A stretch of DNA of 64,000 nucleotides from an uncultured Gemmatimonadales bacterium (GCA_947259315.1 CAMYLR010000024.1:61226-125225); one strand, 5' to 3'; shown: positions 18,855 to 29,337, counted from the stretch's first letter. Program-made: numbers and translations. The notes: generated from the letters alone by a model not told the origin.

Positions 18855-19244
18855 GTGGCCGTCCTGGTGGACGGCTACAACATCCTTCACGCCATCCGGA
18901 GATTCGCGCCCCGAGGCGGTGACCCCGCCCCGAAGCGCGCGGCGTTTGAGCGCTGGCTCGCAAATGCGGCGATGCAACAAGGCGTGACCGACTGCGTTGT
19001 GGTGTGGGATGGCGTGATCGCTCCGAACGAAGCCCCACCCATCCAGCCGCTCGATGTGATCTACTCGGGCCGATCGAGAAGTGCCGACAGCAAGCTGCTC
19101 GAACTGTGTCGGGGTGGTTATGCGAAGCGCGCTGCCCGAACCTGGGTTGTTACGTCGGACCGCGGGGTGCAACGTCCAGCGCGAGAGCTCGGTTTCGTGG
19201 TGTTGGGTGCGATGACTTTTTACCGCCGGTGGTCGACAGCGTGA
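18855..19244 (+). CDS. NYN-domain (YacP-like) predicted ribonuclease
   Basis: 129 aa from GTG 18855. A PIN-like NYN fold is suggested by the first strand AVLVDGYNIL with its catalytic Asp, the second acidic segment VVVWDG, and the late VVTSDRGVQRPARELG motif. Proteins of this kind (DUF901/YacP) are predicted endoribonucleases acting on tRNA or rRNA. It lies 14 bases after the protease gene, so is likely co-transcribed with it, and ends just before a bidirectional terminator. Confidence 0.82.
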   Translation: MAVLVDGYNILHAIRRFAPRGGDPAPKRAAFERWLANAAMQQGVTDCVVVWDGVIAPNEAPPIQPLDVIYSGRSRSADSKLLELCRGGYAKRAARTWVVTSDRGVQRPARELGFVVLGAMTFYRRWSTA

Positions 19245-19259
19245 TACTTCGGCCATGGC

Positions 19260-19297
19260 AAAACCCCCGACCCTCGCTTCGAGGATCGGGGGTTTTT
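19260..19297. terminator. Bidirectional rho-independent terminator
   Basis: A perfect 10-bp stem (AAACCCCCGA at 19261-19270 with TCGGGGGTTT at 19286-19295) has a 5-bp inner extension and flanking A/T tracts on both sides. It sits between the convergent NYN gene and the sigma factor gene and should stop both transcripts. Confidence 0.9.
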
Positions 19298-19321
19298 GAC
19301 CCCACTAGCGGCAGTCCCGTT

Positions 19322-20203
19322 CTAGTGGTAGGGCTCCAGGCGTCGCGATCGCGACGTGTGGCGCAGACGCTCGATCGCGCGTTCCTTGATCTGCCGGATC
19401 CGCTCACGGGAGAGATTGAAGATCGAACCGATCTCGCGGAGCGTGAGCGGCTCGTTACCGTCTAGCCCGTAATAGAGCTTGACGATCTTCGCTTCCCGCG
19501 GCTGTAGCGAGCCCAGCGTTTCCCGGATCTCCTTCTCCCGGGCGCTCTCGAAGGTCTGCTCTTCGGGATCCATCGTCTCGTCATCCGAGAGATAGCTGAA
19601 GAGCGTCTTCTCCTCGCCCTCGAACAGCGGGGCGTCGAGCGATAGCGAACGACGCGAGACGTTCATCAACTTCCGTACCTCGTCGACGTCCATGTCCATC
19701 GCCTCGGCCACTTCCTCGGGCTTGGGCTCCCGGCCGAGCTTCTGCGTCAGCTCGGCTTCCTTCTTGGAGATCTTGTTGAGCGTCGTCGCCCGATTGATCG
19801 GCAGCCGGAACGTCTTCGAGTTCTCGGCCAACGCTTTCAAGATCGCCTGCCGGATCCACCACACGGCGTACGAGATGAACTTTACGCCCTTGGTTTCATC
19901 GAACTTCTGTGCCGCCCGCACCAGACCGACGTTGCCCTCGCAGATCAGGTCGGGCAGGCTCATGCCCAGATTCTGGTATTTCTTGGCTACTGAAACCACG
20001 AAACGGAGGTTGGATCGGACGAGTTTCTCGAGCGCCAACTGGTCGCCGTCGCGGATACGCCGCGCGAGCTCCGCCTCCTCCGCCCGCGTCAGCAGCGGGT
20101 GGTTCTTGATGTCCTCCAGATAGAGCGCCAAGGCCCCTTCGTCGACCTTGTCGGCGCTCGCTCCGAGAGACATGCTGGTGGTCTTTCTGCGCTTATTTGC
20201 CAT
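19322..20203 (-). CDS. rpoD: Primary RNA polymerase sigma factor (sigma-70 family, short type)
   Basis: 293 aa, without the acidic region 1.1 and non-conserved region of proteobacterial RpoD. Such short primary sigmas are usual in the FCB group. Region 1.2 (DEGALALYLEDI), region 2 (NLRFVVSVAKKYQNLGM, then KFDETKGVKFISYAVWWIRQAI, the 2.4 helix that reads the -10 element), region 3 (RLPINRATTLNKISKKEAEL) and region 4.2 (LTLREIGSIFNLSRERIRQIKERA) are complete. Its own promoter matches consensus exactly in both boxes. It stands alone between terminator and promoter. Confidence 0.95.
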   Translation of the reverse strand: MANKRRKTTSMSLGASADKVDEGALALYLEDIKNHPLLTRAEEAELARRIRDGDQLALEKLVRSNLRFVVSVAKKYQNLGMSLPDLICEGNVGLVRAAQKFDETKGVKFISYAVWWIRQAILKALAENSKTFRLPINRATTLNKISKKEAELTQKLGREPKPEEVAEAMDMDVDEVRKLMNVSRRSLSLDAPLFEGEEKTLFSYLSDDETMDPEEQTFESAREKEIRETLGSLQPREAKIVKLYYGLDGNEPLTLREIGSIFNLSRERIRQIKERAIERLRHTSRSRRLEPYH

Positions 20204-20273
20204 GTTTTGGGTGCCTGCTCTCCAACACTTCCGGGGTGCGCGTGGAAAACCGCGTAAATATAGAAATCGCAGT

Positions 20274-20303
20274 ATTATATCCGACGGACCTCGATCCTGT
20301 CAA
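20274..20303 (-). promoter_or_regulatory. Consensus promoter of the primary sigma gene
   Basis: Read on the minus strand: TTGACA (20298-20303), 18-bp spacer, TATAAT (20274-20279). Both hexamers match the sigma-70 consensus perfectly. The leader is about 65 bases. Confidence 0.85.
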
Positions 20304-20333
20304 CAGGGTATTAGATAGGCGTTTCTAACCGTT

Positions 20334-20362
20334 TTGACTAGGCCTCGGACCGGACGTAGGAT
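20334..20362 (+). promoter_or_regulatory. Possible promoter of the secreted unknown protein, leaderless layout
   Basis: TTGACT (20334-20339), 17-bp spacer and TAGGAT (20357-20362) end ten bases before ATG 20373. No ribosome-binding site lies between. The -10 box is weak, so this is tentative. Confidence 0.35.
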
Positions 20363-20372
20363 AGATACACCG

Positions 20373-21080
20373 ATGAGCGACAAAGGTTTGTGCCTCCTGC
20401 TGGCGATGCTGATCAGCCTGATCTTCGTCCCCCAGATTCACGGCCAGGAACCCGAAGATCGGCCCGGTTTTCGCCTTCAGTACCTCGACGTCGAACCCTA
20501 TCGGGACCAGAAGATCCTGCTGCGCGACTGGCCTGCCCTCTCGCGCCTGGTCGCCTGGTCCGCGGCGCTCGAGGAGAGCGTGGCCCAGGAAGCAGACACG
20601 CTGTCGACCGAGATGTTCGAGGAGTTCCGAGTCCGTGCCGACTCGTTGGCTGCCCAGCCCTTGCCGCCCTTCTTCTCCGGGGAGGCGGCTGACAGCGTCC
20701 GAGCGACGCTGGAGGAGCTCCTCGCGATCCTCGGCGAGGCCGATTCGCTATTGGGCGAGGCTCCCGAGACGCCCGAGAGAGTGGTCGGTGAACAACTCAA
20801 CACGCCGTCCGAGGAGCGGACGCTGGTTACCGGCAATACCGCGGTCACCGTTCCAGCCGGGGTGGCCGTTGGTGAGGCGGACTCGCTACCACGTGCCGAG
20901 CTAGGACCTGAGGAGTTGAACTTCGTCGATCGATTGACGCTGGCGCTGACCGCGGTCGATCGGCTGGTCCACCTGACGCGAGCGGCCGGCGGTGATCAAA
21001 CCGGGGAGGCTAACCGGGAACCCACTGCTGAAGAGTCCAGCTCGCCAACAGATAGAGCACCACCCCCGCCAGAACCGTAA
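20373..21080 (+). CDS. Secreted protein of unknown function
   Basis: 235 aa. The signal peptide is cut after IHG at residue 24, leaving Gln at +1. The mature part is acidic and rich in Ala, Glu, Ser and Asp, with helical segments (LSRLVAWSAALEESVAQEADTL in two parts, and similar) and a low-complexity tail ending PPPPEP. I do not recognise the family. ATG 20373 was preferred over ATG 20334 because it starts a normal signal peptide. The last 71 bases overlap the 3' end of the ZIP transporter gene on the other strand, where the tail is low in complexity. The upper part may code for a coiled-coil periplasmic protein. Confidence 0.6.
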   Translation: MSDKGLCLLLAMLISLIFVPQIHGQEPEDRPGFRLQYLDVEPYRDQKILLRDWPALSRLVAWSAALEESVAQEADTLSTEMFEEFRVRADSLAAQPLPPFFSGEAADSVRATLEELLAILGEADSLLGEAPETPERVVGEQLNTPSEERTLVTGNTAVTVPAGVAVGEADSLPRAELGPEELNFVDRLTLALTAVDRLVHLTRAAGGDQTGEANREPTAEESSSPTDRAPPPPEP

Positions 21081-21735
21081 GCGCGAGATTGTGGCCGACC
21101 TCTTTGTTGACTTCCGGCAGGAGATCCGTGGCCGCGACATACAGCGTCACGCCTGTGGCGAGCGACAAGCCGACCCCAGCCAAATCGGGCCGCTCGGCCA
21201 ACATCAAAGCGCCGAGGACGCACATCGCGCCGACCAGCGTAGCGGCGCCCACCGCGTGTCGACGCGACTGCCCGCTGGCCAAGACGATCGATGCGATGGT
21301 GAAGCCCTCCGGCAGCTTGTGGAGCGCGATCGCCACGAACACGAGCCATCCGAGGACCGGTGATACCGCATAGCCGGCCGCAATCGAGACACCGTCAAAC
21401 AACGAGTGGAGCCCCAGACCGAACACCGCGGCAAAGCTCGATCGACCGTGAACGACCTCGTGGTGTGTCTCCTCGCCGAAGTGGAAGTGGGGGACGGCTG
21501 CGTGCTCGAAGACGTGGGTCAAGAAGTACCCGGTGACGACGAGCGGCAACGCCCGCGTGGGCTCGAGTGCCAGCGCCTCCGGCAACATCCTGAGCAGTGC
21601 GACCGATAGCAGAAACCCGGCACCGACAGCGACGAAGAGCTGCAGCATGACGCGGCTCCAGCGGCGGCCTACACTGACCAGCAGGCCACCGATCAGGTTG
21701 CCGACGCCAGCGACGATTGCAAGCAAGACACCCAT
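21010..21735 (-). CDS. ZIP-family metal transporter
   Basis: 241 aa inner-membrane carrier for Zn2+ or other divalent metals. Eight hydrophobic segments are visible. The cytoplasmic loop after helix 3 is His-rich (HAAVPHFHFGEETHHEVVH). Helix 4 carries HSLFDGVSIAAG and helix 5 carries HKLPEGFTIA, the metal-binding signatures of the family. The gene is divergent from the Lon N-domain gene (62-base gap) and convergent with the secreted unknown, with a 71-base overlap of the coding ends. Confidence 0.9.
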   Translation of the reverse strand: MGVLLAIVAGVGNLIGGLLVSVGRRWSRVMLQLFVAVGAGFLLSVALLRMLPEALALEPTRALPLVVTGYFLTHVFEHAAVPHFHFGEETHHEVVHGRSSFAAVFGLGLHSLFDGVSIAAGYAVSPVLGWLVFVAIALHKLPEGFTIASIVLASGQSRRHAVGAATLVGAMCVLGALMLAERPDLAGVGLSLATGVTLYVAATDLLPEVNKEVGHNLALTVLAGVVLYLLASWTLQQWVPG

Positions 21736-21797
21736 AGTCTGCGGGCGGCGAACATAGCCGACCCGAGGAAGGCTGGAAAGCGACGCTGAAAGCCCCG

Positions 21798-22439
21798 GTG
21801 TTCCCGCTCGCGAACGTAGTCTTTTTTCCGCACACGTTCCTGCCGCTCCACGTCTTCGAGCCCCGCTACGTGGAGATGGTCTCGGTCGCCCTGTCCGGGG
21901 ACGGGTTGATCGCCATGGTCCTAGCTCGCGAGGAGCGGCCCGCTGGTCAAGATCTCGCGGTCTACCGTGTCGGATCGGTCGGCCGGGTGGTGGTTGCCGA
22001 CGAATTGGACGACGGGCGGTACAACATCGTCCTCGACGGCTTGGCGCGAGTGGCGCTCGACGAGTTTGAGGTCGCGCCCGGCGAGTACTTTACCGCCCGG
22101 CTGGAGATCTTGGGTGAGGCGCTGCCCGACCTGCAAGACCCCCGAGTGGCGGAGGAAAAGGCGGGGCTGGTAATGACCGCCCGTCAGTACGGCGAGCAGG
22201 TGTTGCGGGGTCGGGTGCCGATCGATTTCTTGAGCGAGGCGCTACCGTACGCCACGCTGGTGAATCGATGCGCCAGCCTGCTACAGGTAAGCGTCGACGC
22301 GAAGCAGGAGTTGTTGGCACTCGACGACGTCGGAACGCGAGCCGAGATCGTGACCTACAAAATGGTAGAGCAGATCCAATCGCACGCAGTGATCGATCGA
22401 TTCACCGATCGTCGCCCGGACGATCCGCGTTCGAACTAG
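21798..22439 (+). CDS. Lon N-terminal (LAN/PUA-like) domain protein
   Basis: 213 aa consisting only of the substrate-binding N-domain of Lon protease, with no ATPase or protease domain. The signature FPLANVVFFPHTFLPLHVFEPRY opens it (given here in family form), followed by the beta-rich half GRVVVADELDDGRYNIVLDGLARV and a helical half ending in YKMVEQIQ. Such free-standing LON-domain proteins are widespread, with unknown role. Start is GTG 21798; an in-frame stop at 21735 and no other usual start codon between leave this as the only choice, although the family often has a few more residues before FPL. Confidence 0.85.
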   Translation: MFPLANVVFFPHTFLPLHVFEPRYVEMVSVALSGDGLIAMVLAREERPAGQDLAVYRVGSVGRVVVADELDDGRYNIVLDGLARVALDEFEVAPGEYFTARLEILGEALPDLQDPRVAEEKAGLVMTARQYGEQVLRGRVPIDFLSEALPYATLVNRCASLLQVSVDAKQELLALDDVGTRAEIVTYKMVEQIQSHAVIDRFTDRRPDDPRSN

Positions 22440-22468
22440 TCACGCGTGGATCTGGTGCGTTGGGGGGT

Positions 22469-22555
22469 TGGTGCCGGGGGAGGGAATCGAACCCACACGG
22501 CCTCGCGGCCACCGGATTTTGAGTCCGGCGCGTCTACCAGTTCCGCCACCCCGGC
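22469..22555 (-). tRNA. tRNA-Leu(CAA)
   Basis: 87 nt including an encoded CCA. The acceptor GCCGGGG pairs with CCCCGGC, the anticodon loop is CTCAAAA (anticodon CAA, reading UUG) on a CCGGA/TCCGG stem, and the long variable arm is that of a class II tRNA. Confidence 0.96.
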
Positions 22556-22565
22556 CGAAAACGAA

Positions 22566-22595
22566 AAGCTAGAGCGACGTCTGGAGCAGTGCTAG
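22566..22595 (-). promoter_or_regulatory. Candidate tRNA-Leu promoter
   Basis: On the minus strand CTAGCA (22590-22595), 18-bp spacer, TAGCTT (22566-22571). The -10 ends ten bases before the tRNA 5' end. The -35 is poor; the -10 repeats the TAGCTT form seen elsewhere in the window. Confidence 0.4.
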
Positions 22596-22618
22596 GGTCC
22601 CGCGAGCTCCGGAATGCG

Positions 22619-23245
22619 TTATCGCACCCAACCTCGGTACTCGAGCAGTACCCTCCCCCGCGGGAGCGAGTCGGGTGGTTTCCGCTCGACGGTCACCAAT
22701 AGCGCAGCCCAGCCAACCAGGAAGGAGTCGCTAGGCAAGCCGGCGAGAACCCGACCATCGAGCGCGTTCCCGAGATCGGCCAGCGGGTGGAACCCAAGGT
22801 CGTTCTCGAGCCAGAACGCGTACGTCGAATCACCGCTCAGCGACGCCAAACCGGCGGCGGTAATGACCGCCCGGCCCTGACTCGCGATCAATCGTCCGCG
22901 GGCCGGCTCTTGACCAAACAGCGGTACCTCGTGACGGTCGGGTGCGGCCAGGACCGTCAGCAGCTCATCCGTCTTGGCGGCCACGGTCAGCAGCGAGTCT
23001 CGAACCACCAGCTGGGCAGCGAGCGAATCGGCGCGCGCGTCGGCCGCCGCACCGACCGCAGCCAGCTCGGTAACGCGTTGGTTCTCGCGGACCGCGAAGG
23101 CGATCGCCGCCAGCGCCACCAGTCCGGCCCCAGCGGCTGCCCACTTCCACCTGCGCGCGTGGGCGCGATCGGAAGACGGGGCCGTAACCGCCGCCAACGC
23201 GCGGCGCTCGGCCGACCCGGTTTGGGCTTGCGGGATCACAGCCAC
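22619..23245 (-). CDS. Anti-sigma factor RskA C-domain-like membrane protein
   Basis: 208 aa from GTG 23245. A basic N-terminus (ARRWKW) precedes one transmembrane helix (about residues 35-52, AAAGAGLVALAAIAFAV), then a coiled-coil stretch rich in Ala/Asp/Ser (about 57-90), and a beta-rich external domain. Its ARGRLIASQGRAVITAAGL, YAFWLENDLG and LLVTVERKPPDSLPRGRVLL segments follow the pattern of the RskA C-terminal domain. The usual N-terminal zinc-binding anti-sigma domain (HxxxCxxC) is missing, and no ECF sigma gene is adjacent. It may have lost sigma binding or act as an envelope sensor of another kind. Its gene lies between tRNA-Leu and tRNA-Ala. Confidence 0.6.
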   Translation of the reverse strand: MAVIPQAQTGSAERRALAAVTAPSSDRAHARRWKWAAAGAGLVALAAIAFAVRENQRVTELAAVGAAADARADSLAAQLVVRDSLLTVAAKTDELLTVLAAPDRHEVPLFGQEPARGRLIASQGRAVITAAGLASLSGDSTYAFWLENDLGFHPLADLGNALDGRVLAGLPSDSFLVGWAALLVTVERKPPDSLPRGRVLLEYRGWVR

Positions 23246-23297
23246 GTCTCGCGAGCGTCGATGGTCAGCGTTGTGTCAATGAGTAGAGAGGGGATGT

Positions 23298-23373
23298 TGG
23301 TGGAGCTGATCGGGATCGAACCGACGACCTCCTGAATGCCATTCAGGCGCTCTCCCAGCTGAGCTACAGCCCC
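23298..23373 (-). tRNA. tRNA-Ala(GGC)
   Basis: 76 nt with encoded CCA. The acceptor GGGGCTG pairs with CAGCTCC and includes a G3:U70 wobble, the alanine identity element. The anticodon stem CCTGA/TCAGG frames anticodon GGC. Confidence 0.97.
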
Positions 23374-23387
23374 AAAAATCGAAATCC

Positions 23388-23417
23388 AAGGTAGATCGCG
23401 AGCCTCTGGATCGTCAA
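23388..23417 (-). promoter_or_regulatory. tRNA-Ala promoter
   Basis: On the minus strand TTGACG (23412-23417), 18-bp spacer, TACCTT (23388-23393). Transcription would begin a few bases before the tRNA 5' end at 23373. It lies back to back with the pyk promoter region. Confidence 0.6.
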
Positions 23418-23423
23418 CCCGAT

Positions 23424-23436
23424 TCGGATAGCTTCG
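23424..23436 (+). promoter_or_regulatory. -10-like block before pyk, shared with gltA
   Basis: TCGGATAGCTTCG at 23424-23436 is identical to 24928-24940 upstream of gltA. It contains TAGCTT (23429-23434), ending seven bases before ATG 23442, so transcription from it would be leaderless. No good -35 is seen for pyk. Confidence 0.4.
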
Positions 23437-23441
23437 TGGCG

Positions 23442-24902
23442 ATGACTCGACCCACCCGAACCAAAATCTTGGCGACTCTCGGACCCGCGAGCGACACGCC
23501 TGAACGACTCGAGGCGATGATCCTCGCGGGAATGGACTGTGCCCGGCTCAACTTCTCGCACGGGGATTATGACGAGTATGCTCGTACGATCGCATTGGTG
23601 CGCGAGACAGCGGAGCGGCTCGATCGCCCGATAGCGATCTTGCAGGATCTGCAAGGGCCCAAGATCCGGATCGGCAGTATCGAGGGTGATTCGGTCGAGC
23701 TGGCGGTCGGAGAGACGGTCCATCTGCAGGCCAGTGATGAAGTCGGTACACGGGACTTGTTGACGACCACGTACCGTGAGTTGCCGCAAGACGTCACACC
23801 AGGTGATCGGATCCTCCTGGATGACGGGCGGCTGGTGTTGGTGGTCGAAGAGATCGAGGGCGATATCGTGATTGGCCGCGTGGTTGAAGGCGGCGTGCTC
23901 AAGGAGAAGAAGGGGATCAACCTGCCGGGGGTGCAGATCAGCGCGCCGGTGCTAACCGAGAAAGACCGTCAAGACATCGCGTTCGGGTGCGAGCACGGAG
24001 TCGACTACGTGGCCTTGTCGTTTGTTCGCAGCGGCCATGACCTACGGATGTTAAAGCAAGAGATGCGGAGATACGGCAGCGAGGTTCCGGTGATCGCGAA
24101 GCTCGAACGGCCGCTGGCCTTGGACAACCTGGACGAGATCTTGGCCGAAGCCGCGGGCGTCATGGTCGCGCGCGGTGATCTTGGGGTCGAGCTGCCACCG
24201 GAACGTGTGCCGATCTTGCAGAAGGAGATCATTCGTCGCGCCAATCGTTCCAAGCGGTTGGTGATCGTCGCCACTCAGATGCTGGAGTCGATGACCAAGA
24301 GCTTGAGACCGACCCGGGCCGAAGCTTCTGACGTGGCGAATGCGATCTTCGACGGAACCGATGCGGTCATGCTGTCGGCCGAGACCGCGACCGGAGACCA
24401 TCCCGTGGAGACGATCGAGATGATGGAGCGGATCATCGTCGCCGCCGAGCTCGAGATCGAGCGCACCCCTTGGCGCCGTCGACGGGACCCCCAGCGGACC
24501 GAGGACTTTGGCGAGGCTATCGGGGACGCCGCGACGGTCGTTGCCGCAGCGGTCGGGGCGAAGTACGTCGTGGCTTTTACCCAGTCCGGTTCGACCGCAG
24601 GGTTATTGGCGAAGTACCGGCCCTCGGTCCCACTGATCGCGTTCACGCCAAACCAGCGAATCCGCAATCGATTGGCGATCCACTGGGGGGTCAAACCGTT
24701 GGTCGCTGAGATCGCCGACACGATCGATCGCTTGATCTCGGAGCTCGAGAGGCGATTGGTGGTCGAGAATCTGGCCCAGGAGGGCGAGGTCATCGTGATC
24801 GTGTGTGGAGCACCGCTCGATATCGCGGGTCGAACCAACCTCATGAAGGTGCATCGGATCGGTGACAAACCGCGCCTGGGAGATAGCGAAGACGATTCTT
24901 GA
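23442..24902 (+). CDS. pyk: Pyruvate kinase
   Basis: 486 aa from ATG 23442; GTG 23436 would add two residues. Final glycolytic step, phosphoenolpyruvate + ADP to pyruvate + ATP. It begins TRTKILATLGPAS and has the FSHGDYDEY loop, ILQDLQGPKIRIG, the metal/substrate motif VIAKLERPLALDNLDEI, MVARGDLGVELP and the C-terminal domain with VAFTQSGSTAGLLAKYRP. The PEP-utiliser domain found at the C-terminus of some Bacillus enzymes is absent. A 13-base block just before the start is shared with gltA. Confidence 0.97.
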   Translation: MTRPTRTKILATLGPASDTPERLEAMILAGMDCARLNFSHGDYDEYARTIALVRETAERLDRPIAILQDLQGPKIRIGSIEGDSVELAVGETVHLQASDEVGTRDLLTTTYRELPQDVTPGDRILLDDGRLVLVVEEIEGDIVIGRVVEGGVLKEKKGINLPGVQISAPVLTEKDRQDIAFGCEHGVDYVALSFVRSGHDLRMLKQEMRRYGSEVPVIAKLERPLALDNLDEILAEAAGVMVARGDLGVELPPERVPILQKEIIRRANRSKRLVIVATQMLESMTKSLRPTRAEASDVANAIFDGTDAVMLSAETATGDHPVETIEMMERIIVAAELEIERTPWRRRRDPQRTEDFGEAIGDAATVVAAAVGAKYVVAFTQSGSTAGLLAKYRPSVPLIAFTPNQRIRNRLAIHWGVKPLVAEIADTIDRLISELERRLVVENLAQEGEVIVIVCGAPLDIAGRTNLMKVHRIGDKPRLGDSEDDS

Positions 24903-24909
24903 GGCCCGT

Positions 24910-24938
24910 TTGACGGCTCTAGAACCCTCGGATAGCTT
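24910..24938 (+). promoter_or_regulatory. gltA promoter, leaderless layout
   Basis: TTGACG (24910-24915), 17-bp spacer and TAGCTT (24933-24938) end eight bases before ATG 24947. The surrounding TCGGATAGCTTCG block is the same as the one before pyk. Confidence 0.55.
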
Positions 24939-24946
24939 CGCTTTTC

Positions 24947-26089
24947 ATGGCTGATATCGCTGCAGCAAAGAAGCCGATCGCCGGTTTACAGGGCGTCGTG
25001 GTCGCCGACTCCGAGATCTCATATGTCGACGGGCAGGCCGGAAAACTCGTCTATCGCGGCTATTCGATCGAGGATCTGGCTGCGAACTCGACGTTCGAAG
25101 AGACGACAAAGCTCTTGCTTGACGGCGCGCTTCCCAGCCGGTCCGAGTTGGACCAGTTTGAGGCCGAACTGAGTGGGGCCAGGGTTCTAGATAGCGAGAT
25201 CATCGACCTGATTCGCGCCTACCCGACGGACGCCCAACCGATGGCGGTGCTGAGAACGGCTGTTTCCGCGCTCGGGTTGTTCGATCCCGACAGCGAAGAC
25301 ATCGGACCCGATGCAACGCGCCGCAAGGCGATTCGGTTGGTGGCCAAGTTCCCCGTCATCGTGGCCGCGTTCGAGCGCCATCGGAATGGCCACGATCCGA
25401 TTGACCCGCGTGATGACTTGGCTCATGCGGCGAACTTCCTCTACATGCTTACCGGTTCCGATCCCGATCCCGAAGACGCTCGCGTCATGGACGTGTGTCT
25501 CATTCTGCACGCCGAGCACGGGATGAACGCCTCGACGTTTTCGGCTCGGGTGACCGCAGCCACGCTCTCGGACATCCACTCGGCGGTAACATCCGCGATC
25601 GGGACACTCAAGGGGGCGTTGCACGGCGGCGCGAATCAAGAAGTGATGAAGATGCTTCTCGAAATCGATCAACGCGGGATCGAGCCGGCCGATTTCGTGC
25701 GGGCGATGCTGGATCGCAAAGAGCGAGTGATGGGCTTTGGGCATCGCGTATACAAAACAATGGACCCGCGGGCACCGATACTGAGGCGATTCTCTCGGGA
25801 CCTGACCGCCCGCGCTGGACAGCAAAAATGGTTCACGATAAGCGAGCAAATCCTGGAGACGATGGCGGCCGAAAAGGGGATCGATCCAAACGTAGACTTC
25901 TTCTCAGCTTCCACGTACCACGCGCTGGGGATTCCGGCCGATCTTTTTACGCCGATTTTCGCGATCTCTCGCGTCAGCGGCTGGTCTACTCATGTCGAGG
26001 CTCAATACCGACACAACCGGCTGATACGACCGCGCGCGAACTACGTTGGACCGCGAGATCTGACGTACGTCCCGATCGAAAAGCGGTAG
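24947..26089 (+). CDS. gltA: Citrate synthase
   Basis: 380 aa, the short (type I dimer) form, condensing oxaloacetate and acetyl-CoA; a 2-methylcitrate synthase role is also possible for this subfamily. It shows VYRGYSIEDLA near the start, the catalytic-site motifs LHAEHGMNAST, LKGALHGGANQ and VMGFGHRVYK, and VDFFSASTYHALGIP with the catalytic Asp region. The C-terminal WSTHVEAQ segment is intact. It is followed by icd after an 89-base gap, giving a pyk-gltA-icd central-carbon run. Confidence 0.94.
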   Translation: MADIAAAKKPIAGLQGVVVADSEISYVDGQAGKLVYRGYSIEDLAANSTFEETTKLLLDGALPSRSELDQFEAELSGARVLDSEIIDLIRAYPTDAQPMAVLRTAVSALGLFDPDSEDIGPDATRRKAIRLVAKFPVIVAAFERHRNGHDPIDPRDDLAHAANFLYMLTGSDPDPEDARVMDVCLILHAEHGMNASTFSARVTAATLSDIHSAVTSAIGTLKGALHGGANQEVMKMLLEIDQRGIEPADFVRAMLDRKERVMGFGHRVYKTMDPRAPILRRFSRDLTARAGQQKWFTISEQILETMAAEKGIDPNVDFFSASTYHALGIPADLFTPIFAISRVSGWSTHVEAQYRHNRLIRPRANYVGPRDLTYVPIEKR

Positions 26090-26178
26090 TCTCCGGTCAG
26101 TCCCGAAAATCCATCCACCGTTTCCGCGGTGAACCTTGTGCTAAGCTCAAATCTTGCGTGCGTGAAAGGAGCAAGTAG

Positions 26179-27414
26179 ATGACATACGAACGTTTGACGC
26201 CCCCTTCGGGTGGCGAGATCATAGGCTACGACGGGGCGTTTCGGGTAACGACCCCGGACCGGCCGATTATCCCGTTTATCGAGGGTGATGGGATCGGACC
26301 CGACATCTGGGCCGCCGCGCGTCAGGTTTTTGACGCCGCGGTCAAATCGGCATACGGCACGGAGCGATCGGTGTGTTGGTTCGAGATCTTCGCCGGTGAC
26401 AAGGCGGTGGCGGAGTATGGCGACGGGTTGGTCCTGCCCGACGACACGCTGCAAGCGATTCGCGATTATCGCGTCGCGATCAAGGGCCCGCTGACAACAC
26501 CTGTCGGTGGCGGCATTCGGTCACTCAACGTCACCCTGAGGCAACGGCTCGATCTGTATTGCTGTGTCCGACCCGCACGATACTACGCCGGTACGCCGTC
26601 TCCGATGCGCGAACCGCACAAGCTCGATGTCGTCGTGTTTCGCGAGAACACCGAGGATGTGTATGCCGGCATCGAGTGGGAGGTCGGCAGCCCAGAACAG
26701 CAGCGCGTGCGCGAGTTCCTAAACGGCGAGATGGGGACGGAGATCCCGACCGACGCGGGTATCGGGGTAAAGCCGATCAGCGAGCGCAATACCAAGCGGC
26801 TGGTTGCCGCAGCGATTCGCTATGCGCTGGACAAGAAGCGGGCCTCGGTGACGCTGGTTCACAAAGGCAACATCATGAAGTTCACCGAAGGGGCGTTTCG
26901 GCGATGGGGCTACGAGGTGGCAGCCCAAGAGTTTGGCGATCGGACCGTGACCGAGGCCGACCTGAAAGGAGATCGCGGCGATCGCATGATCATGAAGGAT
27001 CGAATCGCCGACGCGATGTTCCAGCAACTGTTGCTGCGGCCCGACGAATACGACGTGATCGCGCTGCCGAACCTGAATGGCGATTACCTGTCAGACGCGG
27101 CGGCCGCCCAGGTCGGCGGTCTGGGGATGGCGCCTGGAGCCAACATCGGAGACACGGGGGCGGTGTTCGAAGCGACCCACGGCTCAGCGCCCAAGTACAC
27201 CGGGCTCGACAAGGTCAATCCCGCGAGTCTCATCCTGTCGGGGGCGTTCATGTTCGATTTCCTGGGATGGGGTGAGGTCAAGTCGAAGATCGAGCACGGC
27301 CTCGAGGCGGCGATCGGTGACAAGGTGGTGACCTACGATTTGGCTCGTCAGATGGAGGGTGCCACCGAGGTCAAGTGCTCAGAGTTCGCGACCGCGATTA
27401 TTGACCGCATGTAG
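26179..27414 (+). CDS. icd: Isocitrate dehydrogenase (NADP-type)
   Basis: 411 aa, similar in size to E. coli Icd. Converts isocitrate to 2-oxoglutarate. [12 protein letters not shown], the isocitrate loop [23 protein letters not shown] (in two parts; it contains the Ser phosphorylated in E. coli and the substrate Arg residues), [12 protein letters not shown] with the catalytic Lys, and [19 protein letters not shown] are present. A purine-rich GAAAGGAGCAAG lies just before the ATG as ribosome-binding site, in contrast to the leaderless layout of gltA. Confidence 0.95.
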   Translation: MTYERLTPPSGGEIIGYDGAFRVTTPDRPIIPFIEGDGIGPDIWAAARQVFDAAVKSAYGTERSVCWFEIFAGDKAVAEYGDGLVLPDDTLQAIRDYRVAIKGPLTTPVGGGIRSLNVTLRQRLDLYCCVRPARYYAGTPSPMREPHKLDVVVFRENTEDVYAGIEWEVGSPEQQRVREFLNGEMGTEIPTDAGIGVKPISERNTKRLVAAAIRYALDKKRASVTLVHKGNIMKFTEGAFRRWGYEVAAQEFGDRTVTEADLKGDRGDRMIMKDRIADAMFQQLLLRPDEYDVIALPNLNGDYLSDAAAAQVGGLGMAPGANIGDTGAVFEATHGSAPKYTGLDKVNPASLILSGAFMFDFLGWGEVKSKIEHGLEAAIGDKVVTYDLARQMEGATEVKCSEFATAIIDRM

Positions 27415-27421
27415 AAAGTGA

Positions 27422-29333
<1,912 letters not shown>

Positions 29334-29337
29334 TCAG

